Shown: positions 19,050 to 29,201 of the stretch, one piece after another
Layout: every line of letters begins with the position of its first letter
Numbering within the stretch: the stretch's first letter is position 1
NCBI GenBank assembly: GCA_946902875.1
Contig: OX336359.1
Location: 4,526,001 to 4,590,000 of the forward strand
DNA: 64,000 nt
From: Nematopogon swammerdamellus
Taxonomy: Eukaryota > Arthropoda > Insecta > Lepidoptera > Adelidae
Direction of reading: 5' to 3'
Notes under the pieces: generated by a model
Seen by the model: the letters and a program-made list of their open reading frames with translations, nothing else
Told to the model about the DNA's origin: nothing
Database searches by the model: none
Position numbers and translations under genes: made by a program

Positions 19050-19264
19050 TTTTAGGGTTCCGTATCCGTGCCGAAGCCTATTACACATACACACAACAAT
19101 GCAAAATATCAGAAAGGCCTACAATTTAATAGTGTATACTTTTATGTTAAGTAAACTACCAAAAAATATCCGTGATGAAAAAACCGGCCAAGTGCGAGTC
19201 CAACTCGCGCACCGAGCGTTCCGTATCGCCATGTCATCACATTTCGGATACGGAACCCTAAAAA
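19050..19264 (+). repeat. Two family G remnants, one an extreme internal deletion
   Basis: 19050-19078 is an end fragment (TTTTAGGGTTCCGTATCCGT). 19180-19264 keeps both ends in only about 85 bp: ACCGGCCAAGTGCGAGTCC and ACCGAGCGTTCCGTATCGCC joined to CATTTCGGATACGGAACCCT. Confidence 0.75.
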
Positions 19265-19401
19265 CGTATACACAATAATTTAACACCCGACTACATAATT
19301 GGCTCCTAGAAAAAAAACCTTCTACGGCCTAAAATATTTCAACATAGTAGTTAGAGCCATTATGTGGTGGGAAGGACGACGAAGAACATTATACATACAT
19401 A

Positions 19402-19794
19402 CAACGTGTCCCAAAACTCAAGGTCAAGCGGGAACCAGAGAGTAGCCCAGTTTATGACTACCCAGGGAAAAATAAGAAAAAAAAATCGGAGTCATTTATT
19501 TTTTTAGAAAAAAATTTAACTGAATATTTTTTTGGTAAAACTACAGGCATTCTGGTTTTATTTGGGATAGTTATCAATAGCAGAGTTATTTAGGCTAGCA
19601 ATATTAAACTTTGAACAATTGTATTTGCAATTTATAGTCGTAGTACCGAAAATGTAAATTTCCAACGTTTTTCCAAAAATGCTCATATCATAAAAAACAA
19701 ATGACTCCGATTTTTTTTTCTTATGTTTCCCTGGGTAGTCTTAAACTGGCCTACTCCCTGGTTCCCGCTTGACGTTGAGTTTTGGAACACGTTG
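19402..19794. mobile_element. MITE with ~95-bp terminal inverted repeats
   Basis: The left end CAACGTGTCCCAAAACTCAA and right end TTGAGTTTTGGAACACGTTG are inverted, and similarity extends inward past CTACCCAGGGAAA to CGGAGTCATTT (about 19499 and 19698). CATA flanks both ends (19398-19401, 19795-19798), but a (CATA) run lies on the left, so the target size is uncertain (TA or CATA). Confidence 0.8.
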
Positions 19795-19904
19795 CATAGA
19801 TAGTTTTAGGTAAAATCTAAAGTATATAAAACTGTATCGATTGCTGTTCGTGCATGCCTAAATATGTATCCAATAAATGATTTGAATTAAAATTTAAATT
19901 TGAA

Positions 19905-20080
19905 TTACTAAGCCTACGCCATCTGTCTGTCTGTCCTACTATTGTGTCTTTTGAACGGTAAGAGGTAGCCGATTGCAATTTCCGCAGAATATGTAAAATT
20001 ATGGCGGATACCCAAATTAAAATAAAAGAATACTAAATAATTAATGGGGGTCACCATACAAGAAATGAGTTTTTTTCCAG
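19905..20080 (-). repeat. Family G fragment, diverged
   Basis: TTACTAAGCCTACGCCATCT, (GTCT)n, GAACGGTAAGAGGTAGCCG, CCGCAGAATATGTAAAATTA and ATGGGGGTCACCATACAAG in family G order. Confidence 0.65.
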
Positions 20081-20098
20081 GTTATTTTTGCTGTATTC

Positions 20099-20478
20099 TT
20101 TTATGGAAACTGACACGGTTTGCTACATCACCTACAACATCCGTGATGTCATCCCATAACACCGGGTGAACTAGTTGCCATGTCAATGCTTCCCTTCATT
20201 TCATGTCGGCTTTACTGATGGACGGAAAACACGAACTATTTACATAGCCGTTTCGACCGACGCGACGTTTCATTCAGTGCGGTGGTATTAACCCGGCCGG
20301 AATAAACCCTACCACCTAGTAAGTAAGTAAGGTAAGGAGGGAAGGGACCTACAGTTTTACGTGTAATCCGAACCACGGTCATCCTCCAACGGTCGAGCGG
20401 TCACCCATCCAAGTACTGACCGCGCTTAGGGTTGCTTAACAATATTCGACCGACCGCACCACTGAGCTACCGAGGCTG
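20099..20478 (-). mobile_element. Family S1 SINE
   Basis: Minus strand: CAGCCTCGGTAGCTCAGTGG, the 5S-like core with GTACTTGGATGGGTGACCGC, CGTGGTTCGGATTACACG, body and (A)n. The head begins sharply without H1. Confidence 0.9.
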
Positions 20479-21060
20479 CCAAAGTTTGGTTGGTAGTGCA
20501 AACAACAAATAAATAAATACAAATTAAAAAAACCTCCGGCTCACAACCACCCTTAAAAAATAAAAATCTAATTCTGCTTAGTTAATTAAAGGCGTCGGGG
20601 AACCAAGTTAAATTTGTATTCTTACCTAGCGGTCAACTTCATGCAGACACATGTCTAATTTTTTAAGATTCCTATCTGTATAACTACGGAACCATGATCA
20701 ACATACAAAACACACTATGCAAATGTAGAATGTCAGTGAGACACCCTTGTAAAATGCTTATGAAGTAAAACAAAGGACTGTCGGAACCGTTTTCATGTAT
20801 AGACCATCCAACTCCTCCAGTTCCTTGTATACAGCATGTTCTTAGAAATAATCTTAAGGCCCTCTTTTTTTATTATTATTTTTAGGGTTTTTAAGAATCA
20901 TTTGTCAATATCAGTCCCATAGTACTCATCTTCCCTGTCTCTTAGGGTCAAGAGTCCCTAAGGGATAGAGAACGCTCAACGAAACCCTCATTTAAAAAGA
21001 TCTCTCTACAAAAGAAACTTGTGGTTGAATAAATTATATCTTCTCTGGTAAGAACTTTAC
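20479..21060. other. No gene seen
   Basis: AT-rich sequence; no open frame, RNA gene or repeat recognised. Confidence 0.4.
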
Positions 21061-21066
21061 AAGGTT

Positions 21067-21235
21067 TTAGGTTTCCGTACCCCGTACGGAAACCTATTAC
21101 TAAGCTAACAACGTCTGTCTGTCTGTATGTCCGTCTGTCCGATGACTGTATCTTTGGAACCGTACTATGTAACCGGTTGAAATTTTCAAAGAATATGAGT
21201 TATTTTGGGGGATATAACAACAATTGTTTTCTTTG
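21067..21235 (-). repeat. Family G end fragment
   Basis: TAGGTTTCCGTACCCCGTAC, GGAAACCTATTACTAAGC, (GTCT)n and GGATATAACAACAATTG. Truncated at its distal part. Confidence 0.7.
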
Positions 21236-21308
21236 TTTAGATTTTAGATGTTTTCTGTATGATACTGATACATATCAATGTCATAGAGAAGGATTTTATA
21301 TGAAGAAC

Positions 21309-21545
21309 AAGCTGTGCCCGCGGCTCCGCCCGCTCTGATATTTCACTTCACTGCTAACCTCATAAGCTATTTAGCGTGATAGTAAGTAGCCTATAGTTGA
21401 TGGGAAGAATCAAGCTATCCGTAGAATTTTGTTTTATTAAAATCGGTTCAGTGGTTCTCGAGTTATAAGCGGACAGACAGACATACACTCAGACACTCAG
21501 ACACTCAGACAGAAAGCAGACGTTGGATTTTATTATAGGTAAGGA
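21309..21545 (+). repeat. Family K repeat
   Basis: GCTGTGCCCGCGGCTCCGCC to TGGATTTTATTATAGGTAAG with (ACTCAGAC)n near the end. Nearly identical to 63363-63598. Confidence 0.8.
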
Positions 21546-21719
21546 TTCGCTGATCGACCTAGCATTGATGTCTTATCTTTAATAATATTTACTGATATAA
21601 TGAATAATATATATTATGAATAATAGGGAGTATTTTTTATACTGTTCCCCAAAAAAAATTGCATCTCGGTTGAGCTCGGTTAAACGGGACCTCGATTAAT
21701 CCGAGCTTGGCAGGCGAGG

Positions 21720-21998
21720 GAGGAGATGGCGAAGCCAGACCCCCGTCTGATGCTGCTCCGTGTCCATAGAGCAAAACTACGTATGGTGATAGAGTTGCTT
21801 ACTGGTCACCTATGTAATTGGAGTAACGGACAGTCCACTGTGCAGAGCATGCCCGCAGGCGGACGAGACACCCCACCCACGTGCTGCAGGAGTGCGAGGA
21901 GGCGGCAGACATAAGGGCGAAGGAGCTGGGAGGCCCTACTACACTTCGAGAGGCGTGCCAAGATCCAAAGAGAGTGTGCCGTCTCCTGGAAGAACTCG
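21720..21998 (+). pseudogene. LINE ORF2 C-terminus (after RNase H), frameshifted
   Basis: The first frame reads RAKLRMVIELLTGHL and the next HADETPPTHVLQECEEAADI, then RAKELGGPTTLREACQ and LLEELGWLE*. LLTGHL, a Cys/His pattern and a final LEELGW(L/M)E are the usual end of insect CR1/Jockey/I-type ORF2 proteins. At least one frameshift near 21860. Confidence 0.7.
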
Positions 21999-22121
21999 GC
22001 TGGTTGGAGTAAGGCCGTAGGATGCGCAAGGCCTACAATGGAGTGGGCTTAAGCGCTGAGAACGAGTCCGAACAACAACAACATAATCCGAGCTCGGATA
22101 ATTTTGTTTTTTTGTTTTTAA

Positions 22122-22588
22122 TTTTTTTTTTATGGAAACTGACACGGTTTGCTACATCACCTACAACATCCGTGATGTCAACCCATAACACCGGGTGAAC
22201 TAAGTGCCATGTCAGTGCTTTCCTTCATTTCATGTCGGCTGCAATGAACTGGATGGAAAACACGAACTATTTACATAGCCGTTTCGACCGACGTTTCGCT
22301 CAGTGCGGTGGTGCCAGCCCAGCCGGGATAAAGCCTACCACCTAGTTAGGTAAGAAGGGAAGGGGCCTACAGTTTAACGTGGAATCCGAATCACAGTCAG
22401 CCTCCAACGGTCGAGCGGGCACCCATCCAAGTACTGACCGCGCTCAGCGTTGCTTAACAACACTCGACTGACCGCACCACTGAGCTACCGAGGCTGACTA
22501 TTCTTTATCCCTTAGTAAACTTTTACGACATGCAACGGGGAGAGATGCAGTGGGGCTATTCTTTTTAAGTACCGACCCCACACGGTAC
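22122..22588 (-). mobile_element. Family S1 SINE with H1 (best long-form copy)
   Basis: Minus strand: GTACCGTGTGGGGTCGGTAC, H1, GATAAAGAATAGT, CAGCCTCGGTAGCTCAGTGG, GTTAAGCAACGCTGAGCGCG, GTACTTGGATGGGTGCCCGC, GTGATTCGGATTCCACG, body and (A)n. Total about 467 bp. H1, A box, 5S-like core and B box are all present. Confidence 0.9.
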
Positions 22589-22963
22589 GTTTCTAGTACT
22601 GGGTTTAGGTAGATGTATGTAGCACCCTGTAGAAGCAAGGGGCGTCCTCTCTGCGCAGAAGTGCCAGAGTGCCAGCACTTCAGCACACCTTCGCTTTTGT
22701 TCGCGCCCCCTTAAGGCGCATACACCTGTGAACCTGCTAAGGGGATGCTGGCCATATGACAAGCAGACTAATTCGGTAGTAGTGAGATCGATAATACAGT
22801 ACACACGTAGGTACCTATTACGAGTTAATTCATTGAGAATTGGCAATTAATTATTTAAGCGGTTCCATTGTGCGGTTAATAATTTCATTTGAGTAACAAA
22901 TTTCTCTATGAATTTCTTTTAATTATTTGGCAGTAAAATGTACGCATTAATGTAAAAGAGTTT
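22589..22963. other. No gene seen
   Basis: Mixed composition, small open frames only; nothing recognised. Confidence 0.4.
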
Positions 22964-22971
22964 GATTAGAT

Positions 22972-23265
22972 CACAGAGCATCAAATACCTACCGCCCGCG
23001 CCCCCTACTAGAGGCGCCTTAGGCGATGATATTTGAAACCGAATAACCGTACGCTGACCTGCTAGCGCTTCGTGTGTGTGTATGTGCTAGTATCGACACT
23101 ACACACAAAGAGGAGCAAGTTAGGCACACGCACAAAACAAATGCACACGCACAACACACATATGAAAGTCATAGGCCACGCCCACAGGCTTCAACGGCGT
23201 TGTAGAGAAATCGCGCTCACGGCGCGCCTCTAGTAGGGGCGGGCGCGCGCATTTCATGCTCTGTG
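22972..23265. mobile_element. hAT-type MITE with 8-bp target duplication
   Basis: Flanked by exact GATTAGAT at 22964-22971 and 23266-23273. Ends CACAGAGCATCAAAT and ATTTCATGCTCTGTG are inverted; with gaps the match reaches about 45 bp (CCCCTACTAGAGGCGC). The CACAGAGC-type terminus and 8-bp duplication fit hAT. CA-rich interior, no coding. Confidence 0.85.
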
Positions 23266-23399
23266 GATTAGATATACAATCCTACAACGGCAGTACTAAA
23301 TTAACACAAGCAATCGATTAAACAAGCAAGTAATTAGAGCGGTGAAATGATCGAATGGGCAGTCAGCTAAATATTTCGGTAAAATTCAAACTTTATTTT

Positions 23400-23790
23400 A
23401 GTTGAAAAGAACGGCGGCATACTTTCGTTAAAAGGGCGATAAGTAAAGGACGAATGGTGTAAGTAGAATGACGAAGAGCGAATAGCGATCGGTGGAGGGA
23501 AGATCGAAGGGCGAATAGAAAAGAGTGAAGTGAAGATTGAAGGGCGAATAGAGAAAGGTGGAGTGAAGATCGAACGACGAATAGCGAAGGATGGAGTGAA
23601 GATCGAAGGGCGAATAGAGAATAGTAAAGTGAAGATCGAAGGGCGAATAAAGAAGGGTGAAGTGAACATCGAAGGCCGAATAGCGAAAAGGTGAAGTGAA
23701 GATCTATGGGTGAATAGAGAAGGGCTAATAGCGAAGGGCTAAGGACGAAGGGAGAAGTGTAGATCGAAGGCCGAATAACGAAGGGTGAAC
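23400..23790 (+). repeat. Minisatellite, ~33-bp unit
   Basis: GAAGATCGAAGGGCGAATAG followed by AGAAGGGTGAAGT repeats about 11 times with many point changes. The minus-strand open frame (FTPPFSIRPSI repeats) is a by-product of a period divisible by three. Confidence 0.85.
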
Positions 23791-23991
23791 TTCGTAACTC
23801 ACATACGCGCTTGTCAAACTCTAGTCACGCTATTATGAGCACAGTAGTATTAACGACTTATTACCTAAGGTAACCATTAACAGGATTACAATTTTGTTCT
23901 TGTTGTCTGATTTAGTAGAAAGTAGTTGAAAGCTTTGTAGCATCACAAACAAGATAACCGCGAGCGGAGCCACGGGCTCAGCCAGCTAATA
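23791..23991. other. Spacer with a repeat end
   Basis: AACCGCGAGCGGAGCCACGG (23956-23975) followed by GCTCAGCCAGCTAAT is an isolated end of a family F/K-like repeat. Nothing else seen. Confidence 0.45.
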
Positions 23992-24173
23992 GTACAGTAC
24001 CCGGCACCGGCAGCAAATAATGCTTCTCGAGCTTTAGAAAGAGACAATTCGGTTTTAGAGCGTCGTCTCTGTCGCACAGAGAAGTGCGAGTTCGTGCGAC
24101 AGGGACGACGCTCTACATCTGGATTGTCTCTTCCTAAAGCTCGAGACGCATTATTTGCTGCCGGTTACTGTAC
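23992..24173. mobile_element. Palindromic MITE
   Basis: Arms of about 70 bp: GGCAGCAAATAATGCTTCTC...GAGCGTCGTCTCTGTCGCAC against its complement ending GCATTATTTGCTGCC, with a ~14-bp loop. Outer ends GTACAGTA and TACTGTAC are also inverted. Confidence 0.75.
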
Positions 24174-24220
24174 GTGCGTTTGTTTAGGTATGTAGATACT
24201 AAGTGTTGATAATATTATGT

Positions 24221-24672
24221 CAGCCTCGATACCTCAGTGGTGCAGACAGTCGAATGTTGCTATTGATTGTTAAGCAACGCTGTGCGCGGTCAGTAGGTAC
24301 TCGGATGGGTGACCGCTCGACTTTTGGAGGCTGACCGTGGTTCGGATTCCACGTAAAACTGTGTAGGTCCCTTCCCTTCTTACCTTACTAAGTGGTAGGT
24401 AGGGTTCAACCGTAGACGGAAAAAAATAGACGGATAAAATATTTTTTATGATCGAAGGGTTCAACCCGCTCGGGTTGATACCATAGAATGAAGAATGAAA
24501 CGTCGGTCGAAACGGCTATGTAAATAGTTCGTGTTTTCCGTCCAGTTCGGTGTATCCGGCACGACGGAAGGGAAGCACTGACATGGCACCTAGTTCACCG
24601 CGGTGTTATGGGCTGAAATCACGTATGTTGTAGGTGATGTAGCCAACCGTGTCAGATTCCATAAAAGAAAAA
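24221..24672 (+). mobile_element. Family S1 SINE with internal insertion
   Basis: CAGCCTCGATACCTCAGTGG, GTTAAGCAACGCTGTGCGCG, GTACTCGGATGGGTGACCGC and CCGTGGTTCGGATTCCACG. About 55 extra AT-rich bases (near 24412-24466) separate a duplicated GGGTTCAACC. Body and (A)n tail complete. Confidence 0.9.
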
Positions 24673-24902
24673 GGTACGTTGATACTAAGGTATGAAAGAT
24701 GTGTCCGCGAGGTCGTTGGCTCTGAGCCCGCACATATATCACCGACCGACCGCCCACACATCACGTTCTAACTTATTGACAGCAGCTTGTCCGTCACACG
24801 CCTGTCACATTCGTGACGTGACGTTCACGTGACAACAACGAGACGAGAATACTGATTTGATTATTGATGAATAATATTCATGTACCAATAACATAAAACA
24901 CA
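24673..24902. other. No gene seen; CRE-like words
   Basis: CGTGACGTGACGTTCACGTG (24813-24832) holds overlapping TGACG words that could bind bZIP factors, but no promoter or transcript start is evident. Confidence 0.3.
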
Positions 24903-25105
24903 AAAAAAAACCGGTCATGGTCAGCGCCACTCACGCCATCTATGGATTAGTTAAAACACTTCATAAGGTTTTCGGTAGATGGCGCGCATGCACTATTTTA
25001 GTTTCTCTAAGACTTTTTACTTTTTCTTATTTTTATTATTTGTTGTTACATCGGCCAAAATAGCACATATTCTGTGAAAATTTCAACGGGCTACCATTAT
25101 CCATG
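24903..25105 (+). repeat. Family G copy, both ends damaged
   Basis: ACCGGTCATGGTCAGCGCCA, CTCACGCCATCTATGGATTA, GGTAGATGGCGCGCATGC, TTGTTACATCGGCC and TTCAACGGGCTACCATTA. Confidence 0.7.
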
Positions 25106-25174
25106 TGTAGAGCTGTTAAGTTTCCTTATCCATAAATAAATAAATAAAATAAATTACGGTTACGAGAAAAGTAA

Positions 25175-25437
25175 GTAAGGGATATGACTCCCTTCTTATA
25201 TTACTAGGTGGTAGGGTTTACCCGCCCGGGTTGGTACCACCGCACTGAATGAAAGGTCGGTCGAAACGGCTATGTAAATAGTTTGTGTTTTCCGTCCAGT
25301 TCAGTGTAGCCGGCACGACCGAAGGGAAGCACTGACGTGGCACCAAGTACACCCGGTGTTATGGGCTGACATCACGGATGTTGTAGGTGATGTAGCCAAC
25401 CGTGTCAGTGTCAATAAAAAAAAAAAACAAAAAAAAA
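25175..25437 (+). mobile_element. Family S2 SINE, 5'-truncated
   Basis: Starts inside H1 (AAGGGATATGACTCCCTTCT), then the complete body; tail GTCAATAAAAAA. Confidence 0.85.
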
Positions 25438-25487
25438 GTGAGAGTGGTAGATCGATGAAAAGGGCTTTCAAAGCCTAGATTACCATT

Positions 25488-25721
25488 TTTAACCGACTTC
25501 AAAAAAGGAGGAGGTTCTATGTTAGGCTGTATGTATTTTTTTTTATGTATGTTCAGCAATATCTTCCCCAATTGTGAACCGATTTCGATGATTCTTTTTG
25601 TGTTCGGTTCAGTCTAGCTCCAAGGTGGTCCCATTTTTTTTGGTCAAGATCGGATTGGAAAGCGAGGCGGAATCGCGAGGCCGAAGGCCGAGCGATTCCG
25701 CCGAGTACATTAATAGCAAAT
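25488..25721 (+). repeat. CCGACTTCAAAAAAGGAGG repeat and GC hairpin
   Basis: AACCGACTTCAAAAAAGGAG and GAACCGATTTCGATGATTCT are very common lepidopteran repeat words. Within it, GGCGGAATCGC (25669-25679) and GCGATTCCGCC (25692-25702) bracket GAGGCCGAAGGCC, the core word of family F. Confidence 0.7.
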
Positions 25722-25978
25722 AAAAATTACTTAAAAAACTGTGAAATAAAAAACTATTTAAAAAAATATAAAAACCGCCTTCAAAAATTTATGAAATAAA
25801 AAAATAAAAATCGAACCCTAGAGTTGAAGGCGGTGGTTCCAAAGCAAGCAAAAATAACCGACCGCCTTCAACTCTAGGGTTCGGTTTTTATTTTTTTATT
25901 TCATAAATTTTTGAAGGCGGTTTTTATATTTTTTTAAATAGTTTTTTATTTCACAGTTTTTTTAGTAATTTTTATTTT
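25722..25978. repeat. Near-perfect hairpin, ~112-bp arms
   Basis: The left arm includes ACTGTGAAATAAAAAACTAT, ACCGCCTTCAAAAATTTATG and ACCCTAGAGTTGAAGGCGGT. The right arm is the reverse complement with only a few changes; the loop is about 25 bp. Appears recent. Confidence 0.85.
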
Positions 25979-26105
25979 TGAAAAAAACAAATTGCCTAAA
26001 CAATTATTATAGTAGGAAATGTGAACAATGTGCTATACTCGAGGCGATTATTCCTATCATAAATTTTGAAAAAAGATTGAAGTAAAATGTTTTTATAAAA
26101 ATCGA

Positions 26106-26310
26106 TATGTATGGCTGTGCCGAGGGACTAATGGTGCAGTCGGCAGACCCAAAAACACCCTCGCTAAACCACGCTCAGAGAGGCGCCATGCCAACAGATT
26201 TGAAAATGAAATGCAATGAAAATGAAAATATACTTTATTGTACACCATTATATAATATAAAAGGGTCACAATAGTCGAGTTTAATGCCTTGCGGCATTCT
26301 TTACAAACTA
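26106..26310 (+). repeat. GGCTGTGCCGAG head joined to a LINE-tail-like repeat
   Basis: 26106-26192 (GGCTGTGCCGAGGGACTAAT, GGTGCAGTCGGCAGACCC) recurs at 38168-38262 and 59906-60055, where it leads into the family S tail. Here it is followed by AATATACTTTATTGTACACC and TTTAATGCCTTGCGGCATTC, a retroelement 3' end. Confidence 0.55.
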
Positions 26311-26455
26311 ACATTTGGTATGTGGAAAATACGTAGGGGCGGACAATGCAGTACTAAAGAGTGGACAGTAGTATGAAATATAAATACACAACTTACATTT
26401 AAAAGATAAAATGAAAGCAGTACATATGTACATAAAAAAGTACATAAAGTAGTAC

Positions 26456-26783
26456 GTACCGTGTGGGGCCGGTACTTTAAAAGAATAGCCCCACTGCATC
26501 TCTCCCCGTGTATGTCGTAAAAGGCGACTAAGGGATATGACTCCCTTCTTATATTACTAGGTGGTAGGGTTTAACCAACCCGGGTTGGTACCACCGCACT
26601 GAATGAAAGGTCGGTCGAAACGGCTATGTAAATAGTTTGTGTTTTCCGTCCAGTTCAGTGTATCCGGCACGACCGAAGGGAAGCACTGACGTGGCACCAA
26701 GTTCACCCGGTGTTATGGGCTGACATCACGGATGTTGTAGGTGATGTAGCCAACCGTGTCAGTCTCCATAAAAAAAAAAAAAA
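26456..26783 (+). mobile_element. Family S2 SINE, full-length with target duplication
   Basis: GTACCGTGTGGGGCCGGTAC to CAGTCTCCAT(A)n. AAAGTAGT occurs just before (26446-26453) and after the A tail (from about 26780), a probable target duplication marking the true 5' end at or near GTACCGTG. Confidence 0.9.
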
Positions 26784-26961
26784 GTAGTCCATTTAATGTT
26801 TACGACATGAAAACTACGTTCACGTCTGTGTATTGAAAAGCGTGAAAAGGCTAGTGTCATGCCGACATGGCATTCGCAATCCCGTGCATCATAGAATGTT
26901 CATTGGCATCGTTAGACACGTGCTTGTAGGCGAAACGATGCCGGATATGTCGAGCTATTCA
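26784..26961. other. No gene seen
   Basis: Spacer without recognised features. Confidence 0.4.
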
Positions 26962-27371
26962 TAAAAAAAAAAGTGCGAGCGAACTCGCGCACCGGGGGAT
27001 CCGTATCGACATGTTATAGCTAGCGCCACTCACGCCATCTAGATGGCGTGTTATGAAATGCTTCATATTAGTTAAATGTATATTTAAAATACTTCATAGT
27101 CTATTCGGTGGATGGCGCGAACGGATACACTTTTTGGTTTATTCTATGGGAACCCCAATGATTTTTTTTTACTTTTTCTTATTTTTTATTATTTGTTGTT
27201 ATATCGGCCATAATAACACATATTATGTGAAATTTTCAACGGGCTACCTATTACGGTTCAAGAGATAGTACAGCCCTCGGACAGACAGACGGACGGACGG
27301 ACGGACGGACAGACAGACAGACGACGTAGGCTAAGTAATAGGGTCCCGTACCGTATACGGAACCCTAAAAA
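26962..27371 (+). repeat. Family G copy, complete
   Basis: GTGCGAGCGAACTCGCGCAC, CGGGGGATCCGTATCGACAT, GGTGGATGGCGCGAACGG, GGAACCCCAATGATT, ATTACGGTTCAAGAGATAG, (GGAC)n, and CGTATACGGAACCCTAAAAA. Confidence 0.85.
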
Positions 27372-28379
27372 ACTATTAAATGGCTATAGAGAAAGTCGCG
27401 CGCAGCAATACAAAGCACAAAGCAAACGCGCACGCACTCCCTATGCGCGCAAGAAGGCAATATCTACGGAACCCTCTAACATGTAAACAACGTTCCCACT
27501 TATTTATTTCTCCCGCAGGTATCATTGTTTCGTAGTTGGATACAATTGAATATACCCACACAAAACGATTCTGGAAGCCAGCAAGTCGATTCCAACTTAA
27601 GCACGCACAAGCGCAACGCATCGCCCCGTACGCAGACGCCCCAAAGTCTACTGGCACGTTGTCGCACGGTTCGTGGTTCGTGTTAGGTTATAATAAATAA
27701 ATAAATAAAATAAAATTTCCTATATTTGTGACAAATAATTTGTCCATATACAAAAACACAACAGACAAAACATTACCGATAAGGCGAGTATTGAAACACT
27801 CTCCTACGTCCACCCCTCACCGCTTATTGAAGAGTATTATTCTCGGTTTTTTAAACTGGCCACTCTCTCCCTTATCCATCCACTCTCGCCTCCGTAAACA
27901 TCCCCGAGGCACTGCAGAACCGCGGGCGACTGAGGAGGCAACGGAACGCGTTATTGTACTGCACACGTAGTGAGTTACAGCACAGTGTGCTATTAGCGAC
28001 CCTTATGCAATTTTAGCATGCATTCATATCGTGCTTGCGTACACAGTTACATTTATTTTAATCTGCTTAGTTTAGTTTTATTGTTACTGAAATTTAGTAA
28101 CTAAGATCGCGTCTAGCAGTGTCAGGTACTGTCGACATCACAACCGACGAATTACGACGATCACGTCGAATCCCATCGAAAATTTAAGCTTTACGAAATG
28201 TTTGATCGCTATTCAAAATCTGCTTATTTGTTCAAATTTTAACAGGTTTATCTCTACTTCTTATAAAATAATTCTAAAATTTAAATATATTTATACTATA
28301 TATGGTAAATCATATTTGCCGAAATATTAATTAAGGATGATTCATTCGAACTATACATATGCTAATTAATAGGGCATCA
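27372..28379. other. About 1 kb without recognised gene
   Basis: Contains a GC-moderate stretch (27395-27660) and an open frame at 27728-27970 lacking any motif I know. Possibly unique sequence. Confidence 0.35.
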
Positions 28380-28600
28380 TTAAGGTTCAGTATATGTACG
28401 GAAGTCTACGCCACCGCCCGCCGTCTATCTGTCCATCCTACCTTTAAATGGCTGCAACTTTTGAACCATAATACGTAACCAGTTGATATTTATTATGGCG
28501 TATGTCCTAAAAACTCATAATACAAAAACAAAACAGTAATAAATTAAGATGGCTCCTATAAAAGAAACGTATTATTTTCAACTTTTTTTTGCTTTATAGC
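28380..28600 (-). repeat. Family G copy, strongly diverged
   Basis: GTACGGAAGTCTACGCCACC, GCCGTCTATCTGTCCATCC, GAACCATAATACGTAACCAG in the family G order; many changes. Confidence 0.5.
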
Positions 28601-28649
28601 GGTCGTATTGTATTGTATTATATTGTTTATTGATCATTCATATGAAATG

Positions 28650-28930
28650 AAAATGAAATAAAATGACTTTATTTATCTCATCCAATACACACACACACAC
28701 AGTAGATACAATAAAAACACAATACGGACAAGACAAATTGGACCTGACACAGCCTTTGTCCCTCACCACCGAGCCCGGAAGCCGGTGAGAGGGACGCTGA
28801 TTTTAAGTCAGGCCCATATGGCAGTTAGACGGCTCTCGAACTTGTCACAATTTTTTCTATCCGGTTCGTTTACACCCACGAAGAAGAACCGACAAGAAAC
28901 TTCGCAGGGTATTTTTTATTTAAACATATT
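28650..28930 (-). repeat. LINE 3' UTR relic
   Basis: ATGACTTTATTTATCTCATC, (CA)n, CCGGAAGCCGGTGAGAGG and GAAGAAGAACCGACAAGAAA. The last word and its relatives also mark the tails at 32.1, 53.8 and 62.1 kb. Confidence 0.5.
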
Positions 28931-29074
28931 TTTACAAGAATTTAGTGACTAGCCACATAATAACACCGCCCATAGTCTATCTAAAACACAGCTTCAGAGC
29001 AAGATTAACAATTTTGCTGAGATTGTAAACACATAAGCGTGTAATTATAGTGCAAACTCTAAAGTAAATATTAA

Positions 29075-29152
29075 AAACAGGCCAATTGCGTGGTGGCACA
29101 GAACCCTCAGTACGAGAGGCCGACTCGCACTTGGCCGGTTTTTTTTTTTTTT
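29075..29152 (-). repeat. Family G 5'-end fragment
   Basis: CGACTCGCACTTGGCCGG followed by poly-T, preceded by GCACAGAACCCTCAG. Confidence 0.7.
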
Positions 29153-29201
29153 TATGAATTTACTATTTTCCAGTTGTATAAACATCTTGTTTGAAGTTTC
29201 A

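Noticed and set aside
23367..23669. Minus-strand FTPPFSIRPSI repeat protein
   Set aside because: Minisatellite with a period divisible by three; no promoter or conserved start.
27728..27970. 80-codon open frame
   Set aside because: No domain, splice signal or repeat support; similar frames are expected by chance.
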